Source of the DNA: Dasania sp. GY-MA-18
Lineage (GTDB): Bacteria; Pseudomonadota; Gammaproteobacteria; Pseudomonadales; Dasaniaceae
Length of the DNA: 64,000 nucleotides
Reading direction: 5' to 3'
NCBI RefSeq assembly: GCF_024734385.1
Contig: NZ_JANHAP010000010.1
Location: forward strand, 120,813 to 184,812
The notes under the pieces are model-generated. The model ran no database searches. It was given only the letters and a program-made list of their open reading frames with translations, and was not told the origin of the DNA. Every line of letters starts with the position of its first letter. The first letter of the stretch is position 1. Of the stretch, positions 35,957 through 45,839 are shown piece by piece. The position numbers and the translations under genes were made by a program.

Positions 35957-37326
35957 GCACACAACTCAACGACCCTTTAACTCGCCCCCTCACTAAAAAC
36001 ATACGCGAGGACCGCCGCCCTACCGACATGGCCGCTTACGAAGCCAATGACGGCTACCAAAGCCTGCACAGCACCTTAGGCAAACGCAGCCCCGCCGACT
36101 GCCTGCAAATTATTAAAGACTCTAACTTGCGAGGCCGTGGCGGCGCGGGCTTTCCCACCGGCATGAAGTGGAGCTTTGTGCCCATGGAAGATGCCACACC
36201 CGGGCATAAATACCTAGTATGCAATGCCGACGAAATGGAGCCCGGCACTTTTAAAGACCGCTGGTTATTAGAGTGCGACCCACACCAGCTAATCGAAGGC
36301 ATGATTATCTCCGCCTACACCTTACAGGCCGACATAGGCTATATCTTTATACGCTCCGAATATTTACTAGCAGCACAACTACTGCGCGAGGCCATAGCCG
36401 ACTGCCATGCCAAAGGTTACTTAGGCGACAACATTTTAGGCAGCGGTTTTAATTTCGAATTACATGTACACGCCAGCGCCGGTCGCTATATCTGCGGCGA
36501 AGAAACTGCCCTGATTAATTCCCTGGAAGGCAAACGCGCCAACCCCAGAGCCAAGCCACCCTTTCCGCAAGTGAGCGGCCTGTGGGGGCGACCCACCATA
36601 GTTAATAACGTAGAAACTCTGTGCAATATACATCACATCGTGCAGCACGGTGCCCAGTGGTTTCAAAACCTGGGCATAGGCAGTGATGCGGGCACCAAAC
36701 TCTACGGTATTAGCGGCCGCGTCAACAAGCCCGGCTGCTGGGAGCTGCCCATAGGCACCCCCATACGTGATATTTTCGCGCTGGCAGGCGGCATGGAACA
36801 GGGCTATGAACTGCGCGGTTTTTTACCCGGCGGCGGCTCCACCGATTTTCTCACCCCCGAGCACCTAGATCTGGCCATGGACTACGACACCATAGGCAAG
36901 GCCGGCAGCCGCATGGGCACCGGCACCATGATAGTACTGGACGACAAAACCTGCGCCGTGGGCTTTGTAAAAAACTTAGTGGAGTTTTTCGCGCAAGAGT
37001 CCTGCGGCTTTTGCACCCCCTGCCGCGACGGCCTGCCCTGGTCAGCACAGGTGCTAGACGACATACAACAGGGCCGCGGCACCTCCGAGGATATGAATAC
37101 CCTCGCTAGGCAAATCGGCTTTATCGGCGCCATAGGCAACACCCACTGCGCTCTGGCCCCCGGCGCCATGGAGCCACTGGCCAGCGGCATTCAATATTTT
37201 CGCGAAGATTTTGAGCGCCACCTCAACAACGGCCACTGTCCGCTGTGCCATGAGCACAACCCTAAGGGTAAGCATGACAGCCAGCACAAGGGCCAACAGG
37301 GCGTAAGCCAGGGAGTTGCCAGCTAA
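35953..37326 (+). CDS. nuoF: NADH dehydrogenase I subunit F (NADH/FMN binding)
   Basis: 51-kDa subunit where NADH hands electrons to FMN. 457 residues. The nucleotide-binding glycine loop LRGRGGAGFPTGMKW (about 54-68), the ICGEETALINSLEG segment and the N3 cluster ligands ESCGFCTPCRDG plus the later Cys of NTHCAL are all present. ATGA overlap with nuoE and one-base overlap with nuoG. A short Lys/His/Gln-rich tail follows the conserved end. Confidence 0.98.
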   Translation: MSTQLNDPLTRPLTKNIREDRRPTDMAAYEANDGYQSLHSTLGKRSPADCLQIIKDSNLRGRGGAGFPTGMKWSFVPMEDATPGHKYLVCNADEMEPGTFKDRWLLECDPHQLIEGMIISAYTLQADIGYIFIRSEYLLAAQLLREAIADCHAKGYLGDNILGSGFNFELHVHASAGRYICGEETALINSLEGKRANPRAKPPFPQVSGLWGRPTIVNNVETLCNIHHIVQHGAQWFQNLGIGSDAGTKLYGISGRVNKPGCWELPIGTPIRDIFALAGGMEQGYELRGFLPGGGSTDFLTPEHLDLAMDYDTIGKAGSRMGTGTMIVLDDKTCAVGFVKNLVEFFAQESCGFCTPCRDGLPWSAQVLDDIQQGRGTSEDMNTLARQIGFIGAIGNTHCALAPGAMEPLASGIQYFREDFERHLNNGHCPLCHEHNPKGKHDSQHKGQQGVSQGVAS

Positions 37327-40115
37327 TGCCTGTTATCACCATAGACAATCAAGAGTACAGCGTTAAAGAAGGCGACAACTTACTGCAAGCCTGCCTCGGC
37401 CTGGGTTTGGATTTACCCTATTTTTGCTGGCACCCCGATATGGGTTCCATAGGCGCCTGCCGCCAGTGCGCGGTAGTGCAGTATCAAAATACCGAGGACT
37501 ATCGAGCAGGTTCTCGCGGCCGCATCGTCATGGGTTGCATGACACAAGTCACTGATGGCGCCATTTTTTCACTTAATGGCGACAAGGCCTCAGAGTTTAG
37601 AAAAACTATCGTGGAATCCCTAATGCTCAACCACCCCCACGATTGCCCGGTCTGCGCCGAGGGTGGCGAATGCCATTTGCAAGATATGACGGTAATGACC
37701 GGCCACCGCGACAGGCACTACCGCGGTAAAAAGAACACCCACCGCAATCAATATTTAGGGCCGCTAATCCACCACGAAATGAATCGCTGCATCACCTGCT
37801 ACCGCTGCACCCGCTACTACAACAACTATGCGGGCGGCAAAGATTTAGCCGCCATGGCCGCCCACGATCACGTCTACTTTGGCCGCCATCAAGAGGGCGT
37901 GCTAGAGAGTGAGTTTGCCGGCAACTTGGTCGAGGTCTGCCCCACCGGCGTGTTTACCGACAAGAGCCTGGTCAACGACTACAGCCGCAAATGGGACCTA
38001 CAATCTGCCCCCTCGGTATGCACCCACTGCGCCGTGGGCTGCAACACCCTGCCCGGCGAACGCTACGGTAAACTCAAGCGTGTACACAATCGCTACAACG
38101 ACGAAGTGAATGGTTACTTTCTCTGTGACCGCGGTCGCTTCGGGGCCAAGTTTGTAAACAGCGATAAGCGCATAAACAACCCGGGGCTGCGTGACGAGCA
38201 TGGCCGCTACAATATCATCGACCCCCACCAAGCTCTGCATCAGCTAGTTGAAGCCTGCCAAGGCGACAATAACATCGCCGCCATAGGCTCGCCCCGCGCC
38301 TCGGTAGAGGCCAACTTTCTACTCAAAACCTTGGCAGGCGAGCAGCACTACAGCCCCGGCTTTAATGCGCAGGAGCAAAGCTTGGCGCAGCTGGCGCTAA
38401 GCCTGCAACAGCACAGCGCCGCCACCATCCCCAGCATTAAAGATATAGAGTGCGCCGACGCCATTTTTATTTTGGGTGAAGACCTCACCCACAGCGCTCC
38501 GCGCATAGCCCTAGCCCTGCGCCAAAGTGTGCGCAACAAAGCCTACGCCCTAGCTGCCGAACTAAAACTACAGCCCTGGCAAGATGCCGCCGTACGCAAC
38601 CTCGCCCAAGATCAGCGCAGCCCGCTGTTTGTTGCCGCGGTCACCGACACCCGCCTGGACGACATCGCCGAACAATGTCATCACTTAGCGCCGGATGACA
38701 TTGCCCGCCTGGGCTACGCGGTGGCCGAGCAGATCAGTGGCAAGGCTAACGCCAGCGATGAACCCGCCAACACCATCGCCCAGGCCCTGCTCAGTGCCCA
38801 ACGCCCTTTAATTATTGCTGGCAGCAGCTGTGGCAACGCCGCCATCATGCAAGCCGCCGCCGCCATCGCTGACGCCCTGGCGCTGCGTAAAAACGAAAAC
38901 GCAGGCAACAGCATGCTATGCCTCACCCTGCCCGAGGCCAACAGCCTGGGGCAGGCTATGCTCAGTCCCAACGAGGCCCCCAGCATAGAGGCACTGGCCG
39001 AGCGCGCCTATAAAATTGACACCCTGATCGTCTTAGAAAACGACCTCTTTCGCCGCGCCCCTGCCGCCGTGGTCGACAAATTATTGCAAAGCGTTACCAC
39101 ATTGATCGTACTAGACAGTTTAGAAACGCCCACCTTAGCAACCAGCCAGTTGGCGCTGCCCGCTGCCAGTGTTGCCGAAAGTGAAGGCACTATAGTCAGC
39201 TTAGAGGGTCGCGCCCAGCGCTACTTCCCAGTATCGGAATGCCAAGGCGAGCGCCGCGCCAGCTGGGCCTGGCTGCTGGCTTGTTTAAAAGAGCTCGGCC
39301 ACCCCGAGGCAGCCAATATTCACCGCTTTGACGACATTACGCTAGCCTGTTCGGCGGCACAGCCAATGCTAAAAGGCATCACCTTGGCCGCCCCCGATCA
39401 CTTCTACCGCAATGCGGGGGTCAAAATACCGCGCCAGCCACAGCGCTACAGTGGTCGCACCGCGATGCGCGCCAATGTTTCGGTACATGAGCCCAAACAA
39501 ACAGAGGATGATGAAACCGCGCTGGCCTATACCATGGAGGGCTTAAACCGCCATCAACCCGGCTCGCTACTGCCATTTGTCTGGTCGCCGGGCTGGAACT
39601 CCAATCAATCACTACATAAATTTCAAACCGAAACCGGCGGCCCCCTAAAAGGCGGCACTGCAGGTAAACGCCTGCTGGACAACCGTCAGAACAACAATAA
39701 CCAGCAAAAAAATAGCCAGCAAGCAGTGGCAACAACTGCCCCTGCCGCTTTTCAAGCCAGTGCTGGGCAATGGCTGCTGGTACCCCGCCAGCGTATTTTT
39801 GGCAGCGATGAACTAAGCAGCTACAGCGATAATCTGGCAGAGCTATTAAGCGACGCCAGCATAGAAATCAACAGCGCCGATGCCAGCCTATTGCAGGTGA
39901 AAAACGGCGATGGCCTAAGCTTGGGCGAGAACTTAGCCTGCCTCAGAGTCGTTATTAATAACACCATCCCGCAAGGTTGCGCCGCCTATAGCGTAGGTAT
40001 AGCGGGCACGTTTAACCTCACCCTAGGCCAGCGCGTCAGCCTGCAAAAAGCCAGCGACTGGCAAAGACCTAAACAAGCCGATGTAATCGCCTCCGACGGA
40101 GGTGCCCATGTCTGA
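37326..40115 (+). CDS. nuoG: NADH dehydrogenase I subunit G (Fe-S, molybdopterin-like fold)
   Basis: 75-kDa subunit carrying the electron chain between NuoF and NuoI. 929 residues: N-terminal 2Fe-2S ferredoxin domain (CWHPDMGSIGACRQCAV), His-Cys cluster region (HDCPVCAEGGECHLQD), CITCYRCTRYY region, then a CTHCAVGCN...CDRGRFG set for the extra cluster N7 seen in E. coli, and a degenerate molybdopterin-oxidoreductase-like domain. Between about 770 and 800 lies an Asn/Gln-rich linker (RQNNNNQQKNSQQ) not typical of the fold. Confidence 0.97.
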   Translation: MPVITIDNQEYSVKEGDNLLQACLGLGLDLPYFCWHPDMGSIGACRQCAVVQYQNTEDYRAGSRGRIVMGCMTQVTDGAIFSLNGDKASEFRKTIVESLMLNHPHDCPVCAEGGECHLQDMTVMTGHRDRHYRGKKNTHRNQYLGPLIHHEMNRCITCYRCTRYYNNYAGGKDLAAMAAHDHVYFGRHQEGVLESEFAGNLVEVCPTGVFTDKSLVNDYSRKWDLQSAPSVCTHCAVGCNTLPGERYGKLKRVHNRYNDEVNGYFLCDRGRFGAKFVNSDKRINNPGLRDEHGRYNIIDPHQALHQLVEACQGDNNIAAIGSPRASVEANFLLKTLAGEQHYSPGFNAQEQSLAQLALSLQQHSAATIPSIKDIECADAIFILGEDLTHSAPRIALALRQSVRNKAYALAAELKLQPWQDAAVRNLAQDQRSPLFVAAVTDTRLDDIAEQCHHLAPDDIARLGYAVAEQISGKANASDEPANTIAQALLSAQRPLIIAGSSCGNAAIMQAAAAIADALALRKNENAGNSMLCLTLPEANSLGQAMLSPNEAPSIEALAERAYKIDTLIVLENDLFRRAPAAVVDKLLQSVTTLIVLDSLETPTLATSQLALPAASVAESEGTIVSLEGRAQRYFPVSECQGERRASWAWLLACLKELGHPEAANIHRFDDITLACSAAQPMLKGITLAAPDHFYRNAGVKIPRQPQRYSGRTAMRANVSVHEPKQTEDDETALAYTMEGLNRHQPGSLLPFVWSPGWNSNQSLHKFQTETGGPLKGGTAGKRLLDNRQNNNNQQKNSQQAVATTAPAAFQASAGQWLLVPRQRIFGSDELSSYSDNLAELLSDASIEINSADASLLQVKNGDGLSLGENLACLRVVINNTIPQGCAAYSVGIAGTFNLTLGQRVSLQKASDWQRPKQADVIASDGGAHV

Positions 40116-41061
40116 TCTCAACACCATTATTTTTGGCTTGGTATTAATCGGCGGCGCGGTAGGTGGCGCTGCGGTACTCACCTGGTTTGAGCGGCGCCTG
40201 CTGGGCATATGGCAGGACAGGCTAGGCCCCAACCGCTTAGGCCCCTTTGGCATCCTGCAAGTGTTGGCCGATATGCTTAAGCTGCTCAGCAAAGATGATT
40301 GGGTGCCGCCCTTTGCCGATAAAGTGGTGTTTGTGTTTGCCCCCACGGCCATCGTCGTGGCCATGCTGCTGGGCTTTGCGGTGGTGCCCTTTAGCCCCGA
40401 CTTGATGATTATCGATATCAATATAGGGCTGTTGTTTTTTCTCGGTATGACCTCACTGGCGGTATACAGCGTGTTACTGGGTGGCTTGGCCTCCAATAAT
40501 AAATACGCCTTATTAGGCGGGCTAAGAAGCGCCGCGCAAATGGTTAGCTATGAGGTATTTATGGGGCTGTCGCTAATGGGTGTAGTGATGCTCAGCGGCA
40601 GCTTTAGTTTGCGCGATATAGTCGAAGCGCAAAGCGATATGTGGTTTTTTATCCCGCAGTTTTTGGGCCTGTATGTATTTTTAATTGCCGGTATAGCCGA
40701 AAGCCACAGGCTGCCCTTTGACCTGCCCGAGGCAGAACACGAACTCACCGCTGGCTTTCACACCGAGTACGGCGGCATGAAGTTCGCCATGTTTATGCTG
40801 GGAGAATACCTAGGCCTAATGTTAATTAGCTGCATGATAGTCACGCTATTTTTTGGCGGCTGGCTGGGGCCTTGGTTGCCGCCGGTGGTTTGGTTTTTCC
40901 TAAAAGTGTTTATTGTGATTTGTTTTTTTATTTTGCTGCGCTGCGCTATCCCCCGCCCCCGCTACGATCAACTGATGTCACTGGGCTGGAAGTATATGCT
41001 GCCACTGGCACTGCTCAACCTATTAGTCACTGGCGCTATTGCGCTAAGTATGGAGGGCTAG
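40108..41061 (+). CDS. nuoH: NADH dehydrogenase I subunit H (quinone-site membrane subunit)
   Basis: Membrane subunit forming much of the quinone chamber. 317 residues from the ATG at 40108, which has GGAGG five bases upstream; a GTG two codons earlier is less likely. Conserved pieces: ERRLLGIWQDRLGPNRLGPFG near the start, KYALLGGLRSAAQMVSYE, and ESHRLPFDLPEAEHELTAGFHTEYGGMKFAMFMLGEY. About eight helices. Starts eight bases inside the nuoG end. Confidence 0.97.
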   Translation: MSDLNTIIFGLVLIGGAVGGAAVLTWFERRLLGIWQDRLGPNRLGPFGILQVLADMLKLLSKDDWVPPFADKVVFVFAPTAIVVAMLLGFAVVPFSPDLMIIDINIGLLFFLGMTSLAVYSVLLGGLASNNKYALLGGLRSAAQMVSYEVFMGLSLMGVVMLSGSFSLRDIVEAQSDMWFFIPQFLGLYVFLIAGIAESHRLPFDLPEAEHELTAGFHTEYGGMKFAMFMLGEYLGLMLISCMIVTLFFGGWLGPWLPPVVWFFLKVFIVICFFILLRCAIPRPRYDQLMSLGWKYMLPLALLNLLVTGAIALSMEG

Positions 41062-41064
41062 ACC

Positions 41065-41592
41065 ATGTTGAAATCTTTGCGCAGCCAACTCACCACCATT
41101 TGGACGATTTTACAGCACAGCTTTAGCCGCTGCGAAACTGTGCAATACCCCGAACAAAAACCCTATTTAGCGCCGCGCTACCGAGGCCGTATCGTACTCA
41201 CCACCGACCCCGATGGCGACGAGCGCTGCGTGGCCTGCAACCTCTGCGCGGTGGCCTGCCCCGTCGATTGCATAGCCCTGCAACAGGGCACCCGTGAAGA
41301 TGGCCGCTGGTATCCGGAATTTTTCCGCATTAATTTTTCGCGCTGCATTATGTGCGGCATGTGTGAAGAAGCCTGCCCCACTAATGCCATACAACTCACC
41401 CCCGACTTTGAAATGTGTGAGTACGACAGGCAAAACATGGTGTACGAAAAAGAGCATTTGCAAATAGATGGCCCCGGTAAGTATCACGATTACAATTTTT
41501 ATCGCGTCTCTGGCCTGGCCATAAAAGGCAAAGATAAAGGCGAGGCACAAAATGAGGCCCAGCCCATAGATGTAAAGAGTTTACTGCCATGA
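41065..41592 (+). CDS. nuoI: NADH dehydrogenase I subunit I (two 4Fe-4S)
   Basis: Ferredoxin-like subunit passing electrons to NuoB. 175 residues. Two complete ligand sets are seen: [15 protein letters not shown] and [14 protein letters not shown], each C-x2-C-x2-C-x3-C. Starts three bases after the nuoH stop; stop overlaps the nuoJ ATG (ATGA). Confidence 0.98.
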   Translation: MLKSLRSQLTTIWTILQHSFSRCETVQYPEQKPYLAPRYRGRIVLTTDPDGDERCVACNLCAVACPVDCIALQQGTREDGRWYPEFFRINFSRCIMCGMCEEACPTNAIQLTPDFEMCEYDRQNMVYEKEHLQIDGPGKYHDYNFYRVSGLAIKGKDKGEAQNEAQPIDVKSLLP

Positions 41593-42149
41593 TGGAAAGC
41601 TTATTTTATTTGGCCTCGTTTATCGCCCTAGTCGCGACAGTACTAGCGCTAAGCCGCGCCAATGCCACCCACGCCTTAATTTATTTAATTGTGTCTTTAT
41701 TGGCAGTAGCGGTGATCTTCTTTTTATTGGGCGCCCCCTTCGCCGCAGCTTTAGAAGTTTTAATTTATGCAGGTGCCATTATGGTGCTGTTTATTTTTGT
41801 CATCATGATGCTCAACTTGGGCGATAGCGGTGTGGCTAAGGAGCGCCAATGGCTAAGCCCACGCTATTGGATAGTACCGGGGTTATTAGCAGCCATATTG
41901 TTTGGTGAAATGTTAGTCGCACTGCAACATCACAGCGCAGCGCTTAGCGGCAAAATGATTAGCCCTAAAGCTGTGGCGCTAGAATTATTTGGCCCCTATG
42001 TATTGGCAGTAGAGATAGCCTCCATGTTGTTACTGGCCGGTTTAGTAGGCGCCTATCACTTGGGTCGCCGCTTTTTAGCCCGCACCGAAATGGAAGAGGA
42101 GCTACAAGAGGAACTAAAAGAGCAAGAACAACAGAGGGCGCAGCCATGA
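41589..42149 (+). CDS. nuoJ: NADH dehydrogenase I subunit J
   Basis: Five-helix membrane subunit. 186 residues with the conserved [52 protein letters not shown] region typical of ND6/NuoJ. The C-terminus has a Glu-rich, coiled-coil-like tail ([15 protein letters not shown]) of about 20 residues. ATG overlaps nuoI, stop overlaps nuoK. Confidence 0.96.
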   Translation: MMESLFYLASFIALVATVLALSRANATHALIYLIVSLLAVAVIFFLLGAPFAAALEVLIYAGAIMVLFIFVIMMLNLGDSGVAKERQWLSPRYWIVPGLLAAILFGEMLVALQHHSAALSGKMISPKAVALELFGPYVLAVEIASMLLLAGLVGAYHLGRRFLARTEMEEELQEELKEQEQQRAQP

Positions 42150-42460
42150 ACGGCTTACAAATTCCCTTAGAGCATGTACTTATTATTGCCTCCTTTATGT
42201 TTAGCTTTGGCCTGCTGGGTTTAATGTTGCGCCGCAATATCATTTTTATGCTGATGTCACTGGAGGTCATGCTCAATGCCGCCGCGCTAGCCTTTGTGGC
42301 CGCCGGTGCCAAATGGGCGCAGGCCGACGGCCAGATTATTTTCTTACTCATACTCAGTGTTGCCGCCGCCGAAGTGGCAGTGGGGCTGGGCCTGGTGTTA
42401 CAAATTCAGCGCCGTTTTAAAACGCTGGATATGGATACTGCTAAACGGATGCGAGGTTAA
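42146..42460 (+). CDS. nuoK: NADH dehydrogenase I subunit K
   Basis: Smallest core membrane subunit (ND4L). 104 residues, three helices. The conserved glutamates lie in [15 protein letters not shown] and in [19 protein letters not shown], where they belong to the proton path. ATGA overlap with nuoJ; two bases before nuoL. Confidence 0.97.
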   Translation: MNGLQIPLEHVLIIASFMFSFGLLGLMLRRNIIFMLMSLEVMLNAAALAFVAAGAKWAQADGQIIFLLILSVAAAEVAVGLGLVLQIQRRFKTLDMDTAKRMRG

Positions 42461-42462
42461 CT

Positions 42463-44307
42463 ATGGCCGGCAGCAATTACCTGTGGCTAATCCCCTTCTT
42501 CCCTTTACTCAGCGCCACCCTATTGATGGTGACCGCGGGCCAGCTACCTAAAAAAATCATTGGTTTTTTAGGTGCCGGCTCCATTGCCTTGTCGGCCTTG
42601 TGTGTAGCACTGCAAGCACAGCATTTTTTAGCCAGCGGTGAAATTATGCAGGTCACCCTGTGGACTTGGATGAGTGTGGCAAATTTCGCCCCAGGCATCG
42701 CTTTTTATATAGATGGCTTAAGCATAGTGATGATGTCGGTGATTACCGGGGTAGGCTTTTTAATACACCTGTACTCACTAGAGTTTATGGATGATGACAG
42801 CTCCTACTCGCGCTACTTTGCCTATATGAATTTATTTGTCGCCGCCATGCTGCTATTGGTGATGGCCGACAATTTATTACTGCTGTACTTGGGCTGGGAA
42901 GGGGTGGGGGTATGCTCGTACTTACTGGTAGGCTTTTGGTATAGAGACCCAGCCAATGGCAAGGCCGCCCGTAAAGCCTTTGTGGTAACGCGGGTGGGTG
43001 ATGCCGCCATGGCGCTGGGATTATTTTTATTATTTACCGAACTGGGCAGCCTGGACATACAAACCCTGTTACTCGCCGCCGATAGCAAATGGCAAAGCGG
43101 CGACCTTATTCCCACCATAGCCACCGCCTTATTATTGGGCGGCGCGGTGGGCAAGTCAGCACAGCTGCCCTTACACACCTGGCTGCCCGATGCCATGGCT
43201 GGCCCCACCCCGGTTAGCGCGCTAATCCACGCCGCCACCATGGTCACCGCCGGGGTGTATTTAATCGCTCGCCATTACAGTTTATTTTTATTGGCCCCCA
43301 TCACTTTGGAGGCGGTAGCTTGGATAGGTCTGGCCACCTTATTAATTGCCGCCTTTACCGCCTTGGCACAGCAGGATATTAAACGCATCTTGGCCTACTC
43401 CACCATCAGCCAAATTGGCTATATGTTTTTAGCCTTGGGCGTAGGTGCCTTTAGCGCGGGTATTTTTCATCTAATGACCCACGCTTTTTTTAAGGCGCTG
43501 TTATTTTTAGCGGCAGGCGCAGTGATACATTGCCTGCACCATGAACATAATATTTTTAAAATGGGCGGCCTGCGTACCCGCCTACCCATAGTGTTTTGGA
43601 GTTTTCTTATCGGCAGTGCTGCCTTGGCGGCGCTGCCCTTTACCTCGGGTTTTTACAGTAAAGACCCCATTTTATTATCGGCTTGGGCCATGCCCAACAT
43701 AGGGAGTTATTTATGGGCGGGCGGTTTATTAGGCGCCTTGCTTACCGCCATCTATAGTTTTCGCTTAGTGTTTGTGGTTTTTTTTGGTGAGGCCAAAACT
43801 CTACCCAATAAACAGCCGGGCTGGAAAATGAGCCTGCCTTTAGCGCTGCTATGTTTGCTTTCCATAATCGGCGGTTGGTTTGTATTGCCGCTGGACCATG
43901 TATTCCCCGCTTACAGTCACGGTGAGATTAATCACAGTGTAGAAATCATCTCTATAGCCACGCCACTCATAGGCCTGGCTATTGCTTACGGTTTATTTTT
44001 GGGCAAGCAGCTTTCTATTAGCGGATTCACGCAATCAACGTTAGGCAAGGCACTGCAAAGCTTTTGCTTTAGTGGCTGGCGCTTTGATGCGCTATACCAA
44101 TTATTGTGGGTATGCCCCTATCAAGTGCTGGCGCAGCTATGGCGCAATGAACCCATCGATTACCTCTACCGCGGCATTGTTAGCTTAATGCAGTGGAGCA
44201 ATGAGCAACTAAGCAAACTACAAAGTGGTGAGTTGCGTTGGTATGCCACTTCTATGGTGTTTGGCTTAGTGATATTGGTGCTAATTATGTTGAGGAGCTT
44301 GTCATGA
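42463..44307 (+). CDS. nuoL: NADH dehydrogenase I subunit L (antiporter-like)
   Basis: Distal proton-pumping subunit (ND5) with the long lateral helix. 614 residues, about 16 helices. Key charged segments seen: LLYLGWEGVGVCSYLL (helix 5 Glu), GKSAQLPLHTWLPDAMAGPTPVSALIHAATMVTAG (helix 7 Lys), and IFHLMTHAFFKALLFLAAGAVIHCLHHE (later His/Lys). Stop overlaps nuoM ATG. Confidence 0.98.
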   Translation: MAGSNYLWLIPFFPLLSATLLMVTAGQLPKKIIGFLGAGSIALSALCVALQAQHFLASGEIMQVTLWTWMSVANFAPGIAFYIDGLSIVMMSVITGVGFLIHLYSLEFMDDDSSYSRYFAYMNLFVAAMLLLVMADNLLLLYLGWEGVGVCSYLLVGFWYRDPANGKAARKAFVVTRVGDAAMALGLFLLFTELGSLDIQTLLLAADSKWQSGDLIPTIATALLLGGAVGKSAQLPLHTWLPDAMAGPTPVSALIHAATMVTAGVYLIARHYSLFLLAPITLEAVAWIGLATLLIAAFTALAQQDIKRILAYSTISQIGYMFLALGVGAFSAGIFHLMTHAFFKALLFLAAGAVIHCLHHEHNIFKMGGLRTRLPIVFWSFLIGSAALAALPFTSGFYSKDPILLSAWAMPNIGSYLWAGGLLGALLTAIYSFRLVFVVFFGEAKTLPNKQPGWKMSLPLALLCLLSIIGGWFVLPLDHVFPAYSHGEINHSVEIISIATPLIGLAIAYGLFLGKQLSISGFTQSTLGKALQSFCFSGWRFDALYQLLWVCPYQVLAQLWRNEPIDYLYRGIVSLMQWSNEQLSKLQSGELRWYATSMVFGLVILVLIMLRSLS

Positions 44308-45839
44308 GTTTAGCCCTGCTATTGGGGATATTGCTCGCGGGGGGCTTGGTCGCCTGGTTGTCCGAACGCTGGCATAAAGACCTGCCGCGCTGGCTATCGC
44401 TAGTCACCATTGGCCTGGCGCTATTGCAACTGGTCAGCAGTCTTAATGTACTGGCCCCCGATAGTTTTACTCTAGTGCCCGATGGCCGCGATGCCAGCAG
44501 CTGGTTAATCCATTATCAATTAGCTTGGATACCGCGCTTTGGTATTAGTTTTGAATTGGCCATGGATGGGCTCAGCCTTTTACTGGTACTGCTCACCCTG
44601 TTATTGGGCTTGGTAGCAGTAGCCTCCTCGTGGACAGAAATTGATTTTAAGCCCGGCTTCTTTCAAGCCAATTTACTGTGGACCTTGGCTGGTGTCTGCG
44701 GGGTGTTTTTAGCCTTAGACCTGTTGCTGTTCTTTTTATTTTGGGAGGTGATGCTCATCCCCATGTATTTACTAATAGCCATTTGGGGCCATGAGAATAA
44801 AGCCTATGCGGCGATGAAATTTTTTATTTTTACTCAGGTATCTGGCCTGCTGATGCTGCTCTCCATTATCACCCTGGCTTGGCAGGGCTATGTGCACAAT
44901 GGCTATTACAGTTTCAGCTATTTCGATTTACTAGCTCTACCACTAGATAGCACGCTGGCCTATTGTTTGATGCTGGGCTTTTTTATCGCCTTTGTGGTGA
45001 AGCTGCCCGCCTTTCCGGTACACACCTGGTTACCCGATGCCCACACCCAAGCCCCCACCGCAGGCAGTGTTTTGCTGGCTGGTATTTTATTAAAAACCGG
45101 TGCCTATGGCCTCATGCGTTTTAGCATTCCGCTGTTCCCCGAAGCCTCTATGCAATTTGCGCATATTGCCATGAGCCTAGGTGCCGCTGGGGTGATTTAC
45201 GGCGCTGTTTTAGCCTTTGCCCAAAGTGATTTTAAACGCTTGGTGGCCTATAGCAGCGTTAGCCATATGGGCTTTGTGTTATTGGGTTTATACGCTTGGA
45301 ATAGCTTGGCCATGCAGGGCGCAGTGATGCAAATGCTGGCCCACGGCGTTAGCACAGCCGCCTTGTTTATGATGGCCGGAGCGTTGCAGCAGCGACTGCA
45401 TACCCGCAATATGTTTAAGATGGGCGGGCTGTGGTACTACATGCCCCGCATGGGTGCCTGCGCCTTATTTTTTGCAGTGGCCTCATTAGGCTTGCCCGGG
45501 CTGGGTAATTTTGTTGCCGAGTTTTTAATTTTAGTGGGCCTGTTTGCGGTTAGCCCGGTGATGACCGCCATCGCCACCTTAGGCCTAATTACTGCTGCGG
45601 TGTATTCGCTGTGGATGATGCAGCAAACCTTTCAAGGCAAAACCCAATTAGCCACTAAAACCACTGCCAGCTTGCAGGATTTTGGCGGCCGTGAAATGTT
45701 TACCATGGCCGCCATGATGCTAGCCCTGCTATGGCTGGGCTTATACCCACAACCAGTACTGGATTTAGCGCAGCCTGTTATCGACAGTCTACAGGCGCTG
45801 GTTACCATCAGCCCTCAAATAGCCGAGGCCAGCCTATGA
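44304..45839 (+). CDS. nuoM: NADH dehydrogenase I subunit M (antiporter-like)
   Basis: Proton-pumping subunit (ND4). 511 residues from the ATG at 44304, which has GAGGAG upstream and overlaps the nuoL stop (ATGA); an upstream in-frame start inside nuoL is rejected. Conserved: FFLFWEVMLIPMYLLIAIWG, VKLPAFPVHTWLPDAHTQAPTAGSVLLAGILLKTGAYG, and FKRLVAYSSVSHMGFV. About 14 helices. Confidence 0.98.
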   Translation: MSLALLLGILLAGGLVAWLSERWHKDLPRWLSLVTIGLALLQLVSSLNVLAPDSFTLVPDGRDASSWLIHYQLAWIPRFGISFELAMDGLSLLLVLLTLLLGLVAVASSWTEIDFKPGFFQANLLWTLAGVCGVFLALDLLLFFLFWEVMLIPMYLLIAIWGHENKAYAAMKFFIFTQVSGLLMLLSIITLAWQGYVHNGYYSFSYFDLLALPLDSTLAYCLMLGFFIAFVVKLPAFPVHTWLPDAHTQAPTAGSVLLAGILLKTGAYGLMRFSIPLFPEASMQFAHIAMSLGAAGVIYGAVLAFAQSDFKRLVAYSSVSHMGFVLLGLYAWNSLAMQGAVMQMLAHGVSTAALFMMAGALQQRLHTRNMFKMGGLWYYMPRMGACALFFAVASLGLPGLGNFVAEFLILVGLFAVSPVMTAIATLGLITAAVYSLWMMQQTFQGKTQLATKTTASLQDFGGREMFTMAAMMLALLWLGLYPQPVLDLAQPVIDSLQALVTISPQIAEASL

